Shown here: positions 35,931 to 48,354 of the stretch, in pieces
How the letters are laid out: every line of letters starts with the position of its first letter
Position numbering within the stretch: position 1 is the stretch's first letter
From: Callaeas wilsoni
Taxonomy: Eukaryota; Chordata; Aves; Passeriformes; Callaeidae
Length of the DNA stretch: 64,000 bases
Direction: 5' to 3'
Assembly (NCBI GenBank): GCA_013398955.1
Contig: VWPU01002116.1
Location: 1 to 64,000, forward strand
Program-made: the position numbers and the translations under genes
The notes under the pieces: model-generated
Databases searched by the model: none
Seen by the model: the letters and a program-made list of their open reading frames with translations, nothing else
Told to the model about the DNA's origin: nothing

Positions 35931-37029
35931 TGTATTGGGTTTGCATGGCCAGGTTTTGGTAGCAGGGTGCTACAGGGATGGCTTCTGTAAGAGGTTGCCA
36001 GAGACTTCCTCTATGTCCAGCAGAACCAATGCCAGCCAGCTCCAGGATAGACAGGCTTCTGGCCAAGGCTGGGCCAACCAGAAATGGTGGGAACACCTCT
36101 GTAATAACAGATTTAAGAAGAGGAAAAAGAAGTTATTTCACAGATGTAATTGCAGCCAGAGAAGAGCAGGGTGAGAATATGGGAGTGGAGCAGCTCTACA
36201 GACACCACAGTCAGTGGAGAAAGAGTGGAGAAGGTGTTCCTGGTTCTGGAGCTGAGATTTCCCTGCAGCCCATGGTGCAGACTGTGCTGAGGCAGCTGTG
36301 GCCCTGCAGCCCATGGAGGTCCATGGGGGTGCAGAGATCCACCTGCAGCCTGTGGAGGAGACCCACACCGGAGCAGGTGGATGCCTGAGAGGAGTCTGCA
36401 ACCCTATGATAAACCCACACTGGAGCAGGCTCCTGGCAGGGACCACCAGACCTGTGGAGAGAGGAGCCCACACTGGAACAGGTTTCTTGATAGGACTTAT
36501 GACCCCATGGGGGACTCACGCTGGAGCAGGATTTGCCTGGAGAACTGCACCCCAAGGAAGAGTGATCCATGTTGGAGCAGTTTTGGAGAACTGGTATCTA
36601 TAGCACTCATGTTGGAGAAGTTTGTGGAGAACTGACTCCCATGGGAGGGACTCCGTGCTGGAGCAGGGGAAAGACTCCTTTCCCTCAGCAGCAGCAGGAG
36701 CAACATGTGATGAACTGACCATAAACCCCATTCCCTGTCTTCCCGCGCTGCTGAGGGGCAGAAGGTAGAGCTGGGAAGGAGGGAGCAGTGGGGGAAGGTC
36801 TTTTTACTTCTCATTATCTTGCTCTGATTTTGTTAGTCATAAATTCAATTAGGATCTCTATTTCGAGTCTGCTTTGTATGTGATGGTATTCAGTGGGTGA
36901 TCTCTCCCTGTCCTTATCTCACCTCATGAGCCCTTGCTTATATTTTCTCTCCCCTGTCCAGCTGTGGAGGGAAGTGTTAAGAGACTTTGGTGGGTGTCTG
37001 GCATCCAGGCAGAGTCAACCCACCATCAG
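35931..37029 (+). mobile_element. solo LTR, avian ERVL-like
   Basis: It starts TGTATTGGGTTTGCATGG at 35931 and ends near 'AGAGTCAACCCACCATCA' at 37029, giving TG...CA ends and a length of about 1.1 kb. Parts in order match the layout of a widespread bird ERVL LTR: the 'CCAATGCCAGCCAGCTCC' block (36026), a TATA-like 'GATTTAAGAAG' near 36110, a G+C-rich middle, 'GTGATGAACTGACCATAA' near 36706, and 'TGATCTCTCCCTGTCC' with 'TTATCTCACC' near 36900. No internal retroviral genes are present. I could not see a target-site duplication (CCATT before, GACAC after). Frames of 100-136 codons inside are artefacts of the array. Confidence 0.85.
36364..36668 (+). repeat. degenerate tandem array of about 50-bp units inside the ERVL-like LTR
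   Basis: The core CACACTGGAGCAGG or variants recurs at about 36364, 36416, 36469, 36517, 36568, 36608 and 36654, a spacing of 40-53 bp. The array is a normal part of this LTR type, and unit number often differs between copies. Confidence 0.8.
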
Positions 37030-40000
37030 ACACTGTATCAGACACCACAGTCCAAAAGCTGTACTGAACTACAACGTGGGTATAAATTGTGTCTGTGTGT
37101 GTCTGTGTGTGTGTGTGTGTATACACGTACCTGTAGTACCCTGTTTGACAAACAAAGGATCTAGTAGTACGTCATCTGATGTATGCAAAAGGCGTTCCCT
37201 ATGAAGAGCCAATCCCAGGAATGATTTCCACCCCAGATTTATGTTCACCTATCTAAGGTTACATGTGCTTAAGATAAAAGTACTCAGATACATCACTGCC
37301 ATCACTTTGTGCTTTTTCAGCCTTAGACTCTTACAGGAGGAGGGACAGGTTACATAAATCAAGTAGTTGAGCATTTGAACTCAGATTTTGTAACTGAAGT
37401 TGGTAATAACGTTTTACATACAGCAGAAAAATGCCAAGTTTGGATTACAGTTTTCTATTAAGATATTGCAAAGATGTGCTCTATCAAGAATAGTTCTAGC
37501 TTAAAACATCAGTTCTTTGCAGTTAAACACTCATGCTACAGAGCAGGAGCTAATCAAAGCCATTAACCATGTCAGACAAATCAAAAAAGGTAGGTATGTA
37601 TTCAGCAGTCAAGAACAAATGCAAATATTGTAAGAAAAATATTTATCCATCCCAAAAGGAAAATTATTTCTGATATTCTGAAGAGCTAAAACATTAATAG
37701 CAAGAGAACATAAAACATGACTGCATCCTCAGGGTCACCAAAAGTTCTGTTGAAGGCGTATAGTCATGTCTTAGTAACAGAGATAAATCATAACCTTCTA
37801 CTTTTGGAAATTCATCTTCAAAATACCCACAGTTGCCACAGCTCTCTATTCCCGTTACTCTCTCTGACCCATCTCAGAGTGCTTGAATAGAAATGGGATG
37901 CTGACAAAAGACCATGTCCCAGATCTGGAAGCTTCTTTGTACTTTTTAAATCTTCCTTCTCTGATTTTCCTAACAGTCATTGCTAAAAAATGCTTAGCTC
38001 TTCTGTGCTAAAGCTTACTATCCTTTTGAAAGCAGTTTTAAAATCTAGTTGTTACATCAGGTAAAGTTTTCTCTGGTGATGTTCATGGGAGAAATTTGGA
38101 GATCATTTTACACAGAAGCTCAGAGAACCATGATGGCAATTTAAGTCACATGAAGCCAGTTCTCTTAATTAAACTGAATTTTCACTTCTCCCCTAGGAAG
38201 ATTTAGTATGTGAAAATTTGCACATGCCAACTAATGGGAATTTTTTTCAGGAGCTTTGCAGAACAGCCTTTCTCCATCACTGCCTGGACTGTGAATGAGC
38301 CTACATTTACCACAAAGTTAAAATCAACAATTAAACTCTTAAATGCTCTTAACAGTGTGGTCTGGTGAGCAGCTGAGCTGGTCTAAGAGTCTGCTGTAGC
38401 CAGAAGGCAGTGCCTTCACCCTGCTGTCCCTCCTCCTCCTCTTCCCATATTTCACAGCAGGCTCGCCCCCTCTTCAGGGCTGCAGCCCCCCTGCAAAGCA
38501 GCCACAGTCCGAGCAAGAAGGGAAAGCAGAAACTGAACGACTGCCTCAAGATAACACAGTAAGCCAGTAGAAAAGAGCAGACCAAAATTCTGATCTTTCA
38601 AATGCCAGCCCCCTTAGCAAGTTTACTCTGTGCCTTGCCTAAACAGTCCCAGAGAGGACAGCATGGGAAAACAGGACGAGGTAAAATAAGCAGAGGGCTT
38701 CTTTCTCCCTCCTTCAGGAAAACAAAGTGGTCAAATCAAAGGAACTGATTTTCTGCTTATATTTAGAGGAAGGCATTGATATATAGAGATCATGTTTCAG
38801 TTTGACAAGTGGTACCAAATACGCGGTTTATGCAAGTCGCAGGGGAGTGTAGCAGCTCCATTTTTATCCCGATTTTGGAAGGGTCTGGGACTCCTGCAGC
38901 TGTGGTGTCCATCTGGCTCTCCCCACCATACCCAACCACTTTTGAACCCACTGGCCAACTTCAACTCAATGTTCATGAAAAGCCATTTCTAAACAGACGA
39001 GAAAGAAACCTAGATTATTACTCTAAGAAAAGCAAGGCTGCAGTCGGTGTTTATTCAGGAGGCAGGGGAGAGAGACCATGGTACTGTGGGAGGTTTAGGA
39101 GACACGGGGGCAATTTAATGACACTACAGCAAGGAGAAAATTGAGCTTAGGCTATGTCTGTAAAGGGTCACAGGAAACAATACTATAGGAATCCAGATTT
39201 GTTAATTCCATTGTTTCTTTCATGGATGAAAAAGTATCTTTGTGGAGTTTTTAAATCACCATCAGGTGTTTAAATCTTTCTGTTCAAAATCTTTTCTTCT
39301 GAGTGATCTTTTGCTTTCAAAGAGGCAGGAGAAGATTATATGTTTATGTCTCTTGTGAATGGAGATCCTACAAAGAAAATAACTGACCAATGTATTTGTA
39401 TAATTTTGAGTCTTACATGTGCAGTTTTCCAAAACAAAATAAATGCACACACCCACAACAATATCTGTATTTATTTTGGTCTTTTCAAAGTGAAGTTCTA
39501 CAACTTTCTACCAGTGTGTATCTAATTGCTAAAGCAAATGCAACATTATATCCAAAGTTTGCAATGAGACACCATAGTGCCAGTCCTAATTAGGAAGAGA
39601 CGCTTCTGCTAATTTTTTTCCAATGAGTCAGAGGCAATGCAATAACATTTCTGAGCAATGGGACAAGTTCAGATGAAAGTATATGGTCATAGGCAGTTGC
39701 CCATCCTGCATTTTGTCCTTTGGAAATTAATGAGCAAGGTATCCCTAAAACGGCCTTAACATTTTCGAGTTCATTCAGACATAATGCTGACAAACATTCC
39801 TTCATGATTCAAGTCCATAAAAGTTCAAGCAAAGAAAGTCAATTGATTAAGTAAATGTTGTAAATTTTATTAAGTAAAGGAAAAGTTTGATGCCTGAAAG
39901 AGCAGTGGAACTCCAGTGGAGCATCAGTCTGCCATTCTGCCTAGAGGGACTTCAGAGGTTAAACAAACCTGCCCATGGGAGACAGATTCTCCATGTTGTC

Positions 40001-41877
40001 TAACAGCTGCATCGTAAAAACTGAGGCATTTCAGCAAGATCAAGCAGTCTTACTTTTGGGATGAGTGGCAGAATGGGCATGCTGTGGTATATAAAGCAGG
40101 CTGTATGAAGGATATCCCACCTGGAGTGTTCAGCTGTCCTGAACCATGCAGGCTAGCCAACAATGAAGAAGAAAAAGAGGTCTGAGGGAAGACATTTGGC
40201 CGCCAGTACTTGATAAACAAGTGTAAATTAATAACTGATATGTGATGAAGTGAAAAATCAGAGCTGAACATTTGTGTTTCTGTGCAGAGGTATGCGGGGC
40301 AGAGTGCCTCGGCATCAATCGACAGAAGAAGAGGAAAACGCTCCAAGACAGCTCTCAACCAAACAGATGTGCAAAGGCCTTGCAAGCTTTCCCGAGGAGC
40401 TTGGAACACTGCCTCATTTATTCCAGATGTAACTTACAGGACTCATTTGTTCTGATGATGGCTAGATAGGGGTATTTTCTATAAAGGTCTCAAATGGTAA
40501 GTGACTAGTGCTTAAAAATAGCCATCACACAGTGCTGTTCACATCAGTGAGCAGGAGAGCCGGGATCAAACGTCACAAACTTTTACTTTGTTCTGGCCCC
40601 ATAAAGCCTGAGAACATGACACCAAGAGTGGCACAAGATGACTCTGCTTGGTCACCACGTGAGTCTAGCAACAGCTCCTTGACATTTTTCTCTGTAATTT
40701 ACCCAATGCTAACTTCTCCAGCTCTTGGTTTTTTTAATCTATGAAATGAAGAGATTCTATACATCACTCAAGTTCTGCAGGACCTGGTTTGTTAGTGTTT
40801 ATGAATTTGCTCTGGTGTGGAAAAAGTATGTCTCACAAGACAGTATCAGGGCAACAGAATTTCTGAACAGGAAGAACTGTGCTGAGATCCTCTTGGGATA
40901 AGTAATAATTATTATCCAGGCACCAGTATTTAGCATCAGAAGATTGATGGGCAATCTTGCAGAACTGCATTGCCACTTTCTGCACATAAAATTGTAGTTT
41001 TGTGAAAATTAAATGCATGCTGTATGACAGCCTAGAGAAATGTTCTTGTGATTGGTAGATTTTTAGATTAACTGCAATAAATATTTTTTAACTTTATAAG
41101 GTTTTTTCCCCCTCAGGATTGATTGTTATCACTTTCAAAAACAGAGTGTCTGAGAAGACAGCCCATAGGTAAGTGCAATATAATTAACAGAATCAATCAA
41201 GGCTAACAAGTATAGCAAAACCTAGTAAAACCAGCAGCAATACCTAGTGTGTTAATGTGCTTACTCACAACATCAGCTCTTCATAGAAAATCACACAAAG
41301 ATAATATATCTCGAACAGGAGGCTTAACTACTAATTGAATTTATTTACAAATTCATTTCAAAAGACTCTTAAATCTTGCATATCAGAGTGGAATAATGAT
41401 GATGCAAATGTTAAAAAAAGCAGAAGCTTCATTCAAAAAGGCAAGACTTTTCAATTTATTTCAGTGATCTAAATGCTAATTATAGTTAAATTATACCCAC
41501 TGCTACAGAAATTCTTAAACTAGCATAATATATATACTACTTACAGGTCTTTTTCTAAAAAATAAATGAAGACTTCTCTCAATTAAAACAGGCAGTTTTG
41601 GGAGAATAAGTAAAAAGCTGTATTTGTCTCATGATCATATCAGCATGACTGAAAGTGATTGGTTTCTTTTAAGTGCAAAATAAAAGTCAGTGTTTCAAGC
41701 TAAGACGATGCTAAGCTTGGTGCATGCTACCTCCATCTTCAAAAGTCTGTCCTGGAGCAAAAAAAACACTCTACCACTCTCTGACTCATGGATTGCTTCT
41801 GAAAGCAGTTACCTGAAATTAGGAACGATTCCAAGCTATGACTTTTGCTTTCATTTTTCCTAATAAAAAATACCAAG
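37030..41877. other. non-coding DNA, no gene seen
   Basis: An interrupted (GT)n microsatellite lies at 37089-37120. A G+C-richer, pyrimidine-rich patch lies at 38390-38530. Frames of up to 119 codons (for example 40050-40409 on the minus strand) show no recognisable domain. Confidence 0.5.
37089..37120. repeat. (GT)n microsatellite, interrupted
   Basis: A run of GT dinucleotides with two CT interruptions, the purest part at 37104-37120. It lies about 60 bases after the ERVL-like LTR. Confidence 0.9.
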
Positions 41878-42540
41878 AAGGAGGGTGCTGGTGGAAGAGA
41901 GGCTGGACATGAACCGACAACAGTCCAGAAAGTCAGACGTATTCAGGCCTGCATCCAAAGCAATAGGGCAAATAGGTTGAGGGAGGGGATTCTGCCCCTC
42001 TGCTGTGCTCTGGTGAGACCCCACCCGGAGACCTGCATCCAGCTCTGGGGCCCCAGCACAGGAAGGACATGCAGCTGTTGGAACAAGTCCAGAGAAGAGC
42101 CACAAAGATGATTAGAGGGATGGAGCACCTCTCCTATGAGGAAATGCTGAGAAAACTGGGATTGTTCAGCCTGTAAAAGAGAAGGCTTTGGAGCGTCCTA
42201 ATTGTGGCCTTTCAGCACCCGAAGTGGGCCTATAAGAAAGATAGAGAGAGACTATTTAGAAGAACACATAGTGACAGAACAAGGGGAATGACCTTCAACT
42301 GAAGATGGTAGGTTTAGATTAGATATTAAGCAGAAATTCTTTACTGTGAAGGTGGTGAGACACTGGAACAGGTTGCCCAGAGAAGCTTTGGGTGGCCCAT
42401 CCCTGGAAGTGTTCAAGAAAAGGTTGGATGGGTCTCTGAGCAACTGGATCGAGTGGAAGGTACCCCTATCCATGGCAAGGAGGTTGGAATTAGATGATCT
42501 TTAGGGTCCCTTCCAACTGTAATCATTCTATGATTCTGTG
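41878..42540 (+). mobile_element. CR1 LINE 3' fragment, best preserved copy
   Basis: About 660 bp, from 'GGTGCTGGTGGAAGAGAGG' through 'GGAGGGGATTCTGCCCCTC', 'AGAGCCACAAAGATGATTAG' and 'CTGGAACAGGTTGCCCAGAG' to the exact 3' end 'CATTCTATGATTCTGTG'. The 5' truncation lies within the end of ORF2 or the start of the 3' untranslated region. It is the copy closest to the remembered family sequence and so probably the youngest CR1 here. Frames of 61-88 codons inside it are not genes of the host. Confidence 0.92.
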
Positions 42541-43084
42541 GTTCAACTAGATGTTATTTACATTTTGAGTACAAAATAGGATGTATTCAAGCATTCTTTT
42601 TCAGCTGAACACTGGCAGTAGAAATTTTTAGATATGAAAATATCCTTTAAATTATCTAATGAAATGGGGGGGGGATGTTACTTACAGCAAATAACCACTA
42701 GAATATTTTTTCTTGTGATTTTGCATATGAATCATTTCTCTGGTTGGTAGAAACAAGGCTTTTCCAGCAAATCATATGATGACAATGATGTGATAGATAA
42801 TTTATTGATAGTTCTGTAGGAAGGTATTCATGGGAAGGAACAGAAGGAGCAAAAGAAGTACAATGAACAATAAATGAAAAAGAAATAATTTTCATGCACA
42901 AACAGGTGTATCTTGCACTAAAAAAAAAAAAAAAATTTCCTCTGCGTGCCCCTTCTGGGAATAAGCATTTACCTCTTGAACAACTGAACTAAAATGTTCA
43001 ATAACTAGAGTACGATTTTTAGTGTTTTGAACAAGTTAAACCTCTGCATTCCATTGCTTTCTGTACAAGAAGTGACTAAAATGA

Positions 43085-43260
43085 GGGAAATCAGTTGTAT
43101 ATTAGGATTTCAGTGTGCTAATTAGGCTCAGAAACATTAGGACCTGGATACTAGGGTGAAGCTGCAATTAGCTGAGATTTAATGAGCTGTGTAATGATAA
43201 GTGACAGGGCTGTGTAACTTTACAGCCATAATTTCCTGATTAGATGAACTCTTAAACACT
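43085..43260. promoter_or_regulatory. candidate conserved non-coding element
   Basis: The block carries GCTAATTAGG, GCAATTAGC, TTTAATGAG, TAATGATAAG and TGATTAGATG, mixing homeodomain cores with a GATA-like site, and a perfect 6-bp hairpin GGCTGT / ACAGCC near 43207-43226. The mixed, non-repetitive composition is what vertebrate enhancers often look like. There is no direct proof. Confidence 0.3.
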
Positions 43261-45466
43261 GCAATCCTACGTCCTACCCCAAGGCATGTTGACCTTTCTA
43301 GCTGGCCAGAGGAGAAACAAAGTTTGGCCTGCAAAGTTTTTAAGACCTACACAATATTTTAGCAACAGGAAATTCCTACAGTTTCAGGGCAATTTCTCAC
43401 TCTGATCAGAGCAAGCATCATTTTCCATGCTAGTCTAAACATTTTTTTCTGCTCTTTCTAATCTAGTTTATGTGGCTAGAAGTGTTTGTCTGATGACAAG
43501 AGGATCCTCTGAAGTAGCCACGGTCGGATAGGATATCAAGGGCATCCAGTATCCGCAGCCACATCAAACACAGTTTGGGTGATGGAGAGGATGCACAAAG
43601 AAAGCCTATAATAAAACACCTCATAAAAGAGGACCAGAAATGCAATCTCAGAAAGAAAGCGAATCCCAGCTTTAGAAAAACTCTGTTTGTAACATTCATG
43701 AACATCAAGGGGAAAGTCCGCTAGATAAACCATGGGTCTGAGGATTAAGTGACTTGAAACCATTAATTGCTTCTGACTGTCTTTGACTTTTGCAAGTTGA
43801 ATTCTTGCTACCAATCTTAACATGGGGAATATTACAGATAAAAATATTTGAAGATGACAAAGTCCTCAGATTCCCTATGGGAGACACTAATACATTGCTC
43901 ATGCTTTCAAAACCCAGTAGAGGCAAGATTTTCTTTTAAATCTTAAGCTTTCTAGGATAGATAAACTGTAACATGTGCCATGTCTGTGTGATCACTTACA
44001 TTTTTTCCTTCATTCCTTTGGCTCCTTCAGCACAGAGCACACATTGACCATCACTGGTAAGCACTCAGTGGATTGGGCCTTAGTTTTAGCACTTTTTTTT
44101 CAGCCACCATCTCCTATTCTGTCCTTCCATTTTAACAGAATTTATAGTGAACAAGACTGGGAGATAATGCAATGAAATAACACCTGGAAAGGTTCAAAAT
44201 GTCTATATGCTTTCTATAGTTAGATTTCATCAGACCTTATCTGGATCTATAAGAATGATAAAAATCTCTTTCTCCTGCAAGACGTTTCCTTGGAGGCCCC
44301 CAAGACCTTGCTAGACACTGACGCTGCCAGCCTGTACCTGCAGCAAGAGGCTGGACTGAACAGTGAGTTCCCACACAAGTTTGAGCATGGTCCAAAAATT
44401 CTGCATAGGTCATGGAGACACTGAACTGCTGGAATCTGGCAGAAAGCCCATCAGCATGGTCACATCCTAGGAAAACACACACAGACCATATATACACACA
44501 ATTCATGGCACTACTTGGCACTTCAAAAACATCTTTTGGAAGTGGGTGGCAAGAGAGAGAGTAATGAAGGACACAGCTTAGACATGGTGTTCCCCTAATG
44601 CCACATCTGCTATTTTTGCTGTCATTTATTTGTTATGGTGGGTGTATAAAGCCAGTAGTATGATACTGAGCACTTATCAAAAGTCCCAAGGAGATAATAA
44701 CTGTTGTGATATGTAGTTCAGAGCTTCTGGGGATGTGAAAAGTGTGATGGCGTGGAATTCCTCAGCCTTGTTACCAGCTGTGGTATCTCTCTGCCTTTCT
44801 CCACCGCCTGTCACTCTTTGCTTCCTCAGTGGCTTGACATGCAGTATAATCATATTTTTCTAGGGCTGACAGCAGAGTAGACTGTTTTTAGTTTGCTTTT
44901 TTGTCTTACCTTCTTCCCCAAGCCGATGCCCAGCCTGGCTGACAGGTAGTCACACTCACTCAGCAGAGAAGGCACAGCTGCTGTGACAAGGGAGTAGGAG
45001 TACATTAAGCCAATTTTGCTACAAGAAGAGTAATGTGTAATGAAGTTGTGTGAGGACCACGACCTTATCTAGCTGTGAAAGGAGTCAAATACAATTTTAA
45101 CTCATTTAACATCCTTAGGAAATAATTGCCAACTACCTTTTGTGCTGGAAAGCTGGCCTAGCCCTGGACAAATATTACCATGCTTCATTTACACTATCAC
45201 CAACACCTACAGCTATTCAAAATTGCCACACAGTCTCCACTATTTAAATAATTAGGCAAGGAGGAACATGATTAAGCAAGGGAAATTTTGTATTTAAAGA
45301 TTGCTAGTTCTTTGCTGTGGAATTCTCCTGTAATCAACTTCTTCCTGTTTTATCCTACCCAATGGGATAGGAGGTGGGGAGGTTGCAGGCAGGGCTCAGG
45401 ACACAGCTCCCTTGTGCCAGCCTTTTTCCTGGCACATACCTCTCACTATATTTTTATCTGAAATAG

Positions 45467-45730
45467 GTGAAGGAAGTAGCAGCAGTGGAGGACATGGATT
45501 TAGCTGCAGTCTTAGGGGCCATGATGAACAACAACATCCGGTACCAGGAAGCGTCGCTGGGGGAAAAGCAGAGCCATGATCCATCTGTCTTTGGAGAACT
45601 CCATCTGAGGACAGACTTTGTAAAGGGGACTCCCCTTTCCAGCAGCACTGTGGATTGTGCTCTGAGGGAGGGCAAGAGTGGGAAAAGGAGGAAACAAAAT
45701 GCTGAGACTTTTGGTTACTGCTACCCTTGA
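45467..45730 (+). other. unassigned 87-codon frame
   Basis: An ATG-led frame with mixed, fairly protein-like composition: an acidic and Ala-rich start (VAAVEDMDLAAVLGAMM), a central acidic/hydrophobic part and a Lys/Arg-rich tail. It follows a T-rich stretch and 'GAAATAG' that could act as a weak splice acceptor just before the start. I recognise no family. A competing 83-codon frame lies on the minus strand over the same bases (45512-45763). It could be an old repeat or chance; I do not call it a gene. Confidence 0.15.
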
Positions 45731-48060
45731 CCCTGGCATGGCTACTGCCTGCTCCTTAGGCAATTTCGTGGGAACACTGCATTTTCAAAAAAATCAGAGT
45801 GAGTAGATTGCTGCTGGCCTTGCTTCTCTTTATTTCCTTGTTCATCTTGCTTGCGCACTTCTCAGACTGCAAAAGAGGCTTTCAGAGTTGGGTGGATAAT
45901 ATCCAACTATGACAAAAGCTTTCAACAGTCATCTAATGTTCCAAATGAGCAACTCAACGTGGAACACAAAGACCATAGAACGAAGTGCCAATAATGATTG
46001 TATCCAACCTTTCCCAAATAACTGCCACAACATGCACAATTATGCCTTGCCAAATAACCCGACAAAGAAAAGTGATATACCACCAGTCTTCGGGAGATAA
46101 GCAGAAGAATCACACAATTCACACTGGCATGCCACAGACCAGCAAATCATCACATGTTCCTCATGGTATTTGGATTTTGTGCCACTCTTACATACCAGTG
46201 GCATAGCAGAATCGTTGGTGAGTGGATAACAAGAGTTTGCTGTGTTAATGTCATTTTATGAAACCTGTTTCTCAGCCAGTCATGGGGATTTGAAGAATAA
46301 AGTATACCATTCACCTTTTTTTTTCCCCCAATTAAAATAGCAGTAGCCAAACACTTAATGCAAGAAGATTAAATGTATGTGAATTATTTCCTGAGGTCCT
46401 TTTCTCATTTCAGTATGAACAATGCAGCCAAAGTTGTGGGAGAGCCTGGAAAAATGGCCAATTTGCTTATGTGCCATACTTTAATCACTGCCTAAACCTT
46501 TGGAATAATATTTCCATGGAAGTGGCAGTATAAAGCATATTCTAGAAAAGCTTGATAAAAATCTGTAAGCAATTAAACACTTCAACACCTGCAAGAAAGA
46601 AAGGTACCAAATTCTTTTTTGCTTTAAAGTCAGCTTGATACAATCATATGTCCAAGTAACAGAGAAAAAACCCACAGTCTAATCTCCAAACCATAGCAGA
46701 GAAAAAAGACACCAAGAAAAAAACCTCATGTCCTGTGCTCAAGCAGCAAAAATGTTTTCATAAGATTTTGCACATTTTATCTTCAGTAAAATAATATGAA
46801 TTAGTTAAAATCCCTTCTTAAACATTCTGGAATATAACATGATTTGGGAGGAGGAAGCAGCAAGGAGTTCACTAGGTTTTTGATCCCTCCAGAGGACTAA
46901 GTCTAATATAGTCATCTGTTTTAAAAGGCTTTCCAGACAGAAGTTCCTCTAATGCAGCAACTGCCTCATAACTGTCTTTTATCAAAAAGATAAACTGGTG
47001 GAAATTGTCCATTCCCTGTTCCAGCATGAGCAGTGCATGATGAAGAGTAAGTCATCGTTTGGAAACAATCACCTTCCCTCTGTTCCCTCCGGTTTCATCC
47101 AGCAATTCCAGTAGTCCTCTTAAAATAAGATTTATATCAGAAAATGGTTTCCAAGGAACTCTTTAGCTCAGTAATGCTATTGCATATAGTAAAGAACTAT
47201 GTATATTGATAATGCCCTACCAACACAATCTCTGGCATCTAATTTTAAAACCAATTTCTGGCAACTAATCACAAAAGCAGCTTTCATAATAAATCCACCT
47301 GCTTTAGCTGTCACAGTAAATACTCTGCTATGATCAGGGAAACATGGAGCTTGAATCCCAGCTAGCGTCTTGGATTGAAGGCATTTTTCACCTATGTGCT
47401 GCAAGGCAATGCAAAAGTTGTTCAACTGTGCACTTCTGTATCTGTTATCATTTTCCTTGAACTTTAATCTTAGTGTGGATTTCCTGAGGATGTAATGATT
47501 ATTCTTGTGATAATTATCTTAAATGACTGATTTATACACAAACTCAATTGCAGTTTATTACTGTCTCTAAATAAAAGGACTTCCTTCAGAGCTGTTTTTT
47601 TTTTAAACTGAATGAATTTATGTGTATAATCTAAATTTAAAAAGTCAAAGAAAAAAATGTTGGTACAATAGTTGTTTGAGGTTATGTACCATGAGAACAC
47701 ATTTGCTCCTGCAAAGTGGTGAGATGGGCTCTCTAGCTCTTTCTGATCTTTGATGCTTTAGAGCAGCAAGAAGCAGGGAGAACCCAGCCAGTGGGGCTGG
47801 AGTGACTTCCAGCATCGCCTGGCCAGGTGGGGAAAAGCATTGAGGCTCACAGGCCTGGGAAATGGTGAAGGCAATAAACTTGAGAAGCTGCAGGAGCCTC
47901 AGTGCTGAATTTTGGGCAAACAGATGGCTAAGAAATTTCAGACAGTTGTAGCAAACAAAAACTTCAGTGCGGGCCAAAATTGCCAACTCTGGGGCATTCA
48001 GAAGACTGTATAAAATTCAACCATGCAACAACGAGATGTGACTGAGGCTGGAAGAGAGAT

Positions 48061-48354
48061 CCTTCCTTCCTTCCTTCCTTCCTTCCTTCCTTCCTTCCTT
48101 CCTTCCTTCCTTCCTTCCTTCCTTCCTTCCTTCCTTCCTTCCTTCCTTCCTTCCTTCCTTCCTTCCTTCCTTCCTTCCTTCCTTCCTTCCTTCCTTCCTT
48201 CCTTCCTTCCCTCCTTCCTTCCTTCCTTCCTTCCTTCCTTCCTTCCTTCCTTCCTTCCTTCCTTCCTTCCTTCCTTCCTTCCTTCCTTCCTTCCTTCCTT
48301 CCTTCCTTCCTTCCTTCCTTCCTCCCTTCCTCCCTCCCTCCCTCCCTTCCTTCC
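48061..48354. repeat. (CCTT)n microsatellite, about 73 units
   Basis: A 294-bp, nearly pure tetranucleotide run, all pyrimidine on the + strand. There is one substitution at 48211, and CCCT-type variants cluster at 48321-48347. Purine/pyrimidine tracts of this length can form triplex (H-DNA). Long frames across it, such as 170-195 residues of Glu-Gly-Arg-Lys repeats on the minus strand and Ser-Phe-Leu-Pro repeats on the plus strand, are products of the repeat, not proteins. Confidence 0.98.

Larger units (their letters stand above)
42541..48060. other. non-coding DNA with one motif-rich block and one unassigned frame
   Basis: A G run (42666-42673) and an A run (42921-42935) occur. A possible conserved element lies at 43085-43260 and an 87-codon unassigned frame at 45467-45730; both are listed separately. 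Nothing else gene-like was recognised. Confidence 0.5.

Noticed and set aside
35978..36603. Frames of 101-136 codons on both strands
   Set aside because: They run through the G+C-rich tandem array of the ERVL-like LTR, which keeps frames open by composition.
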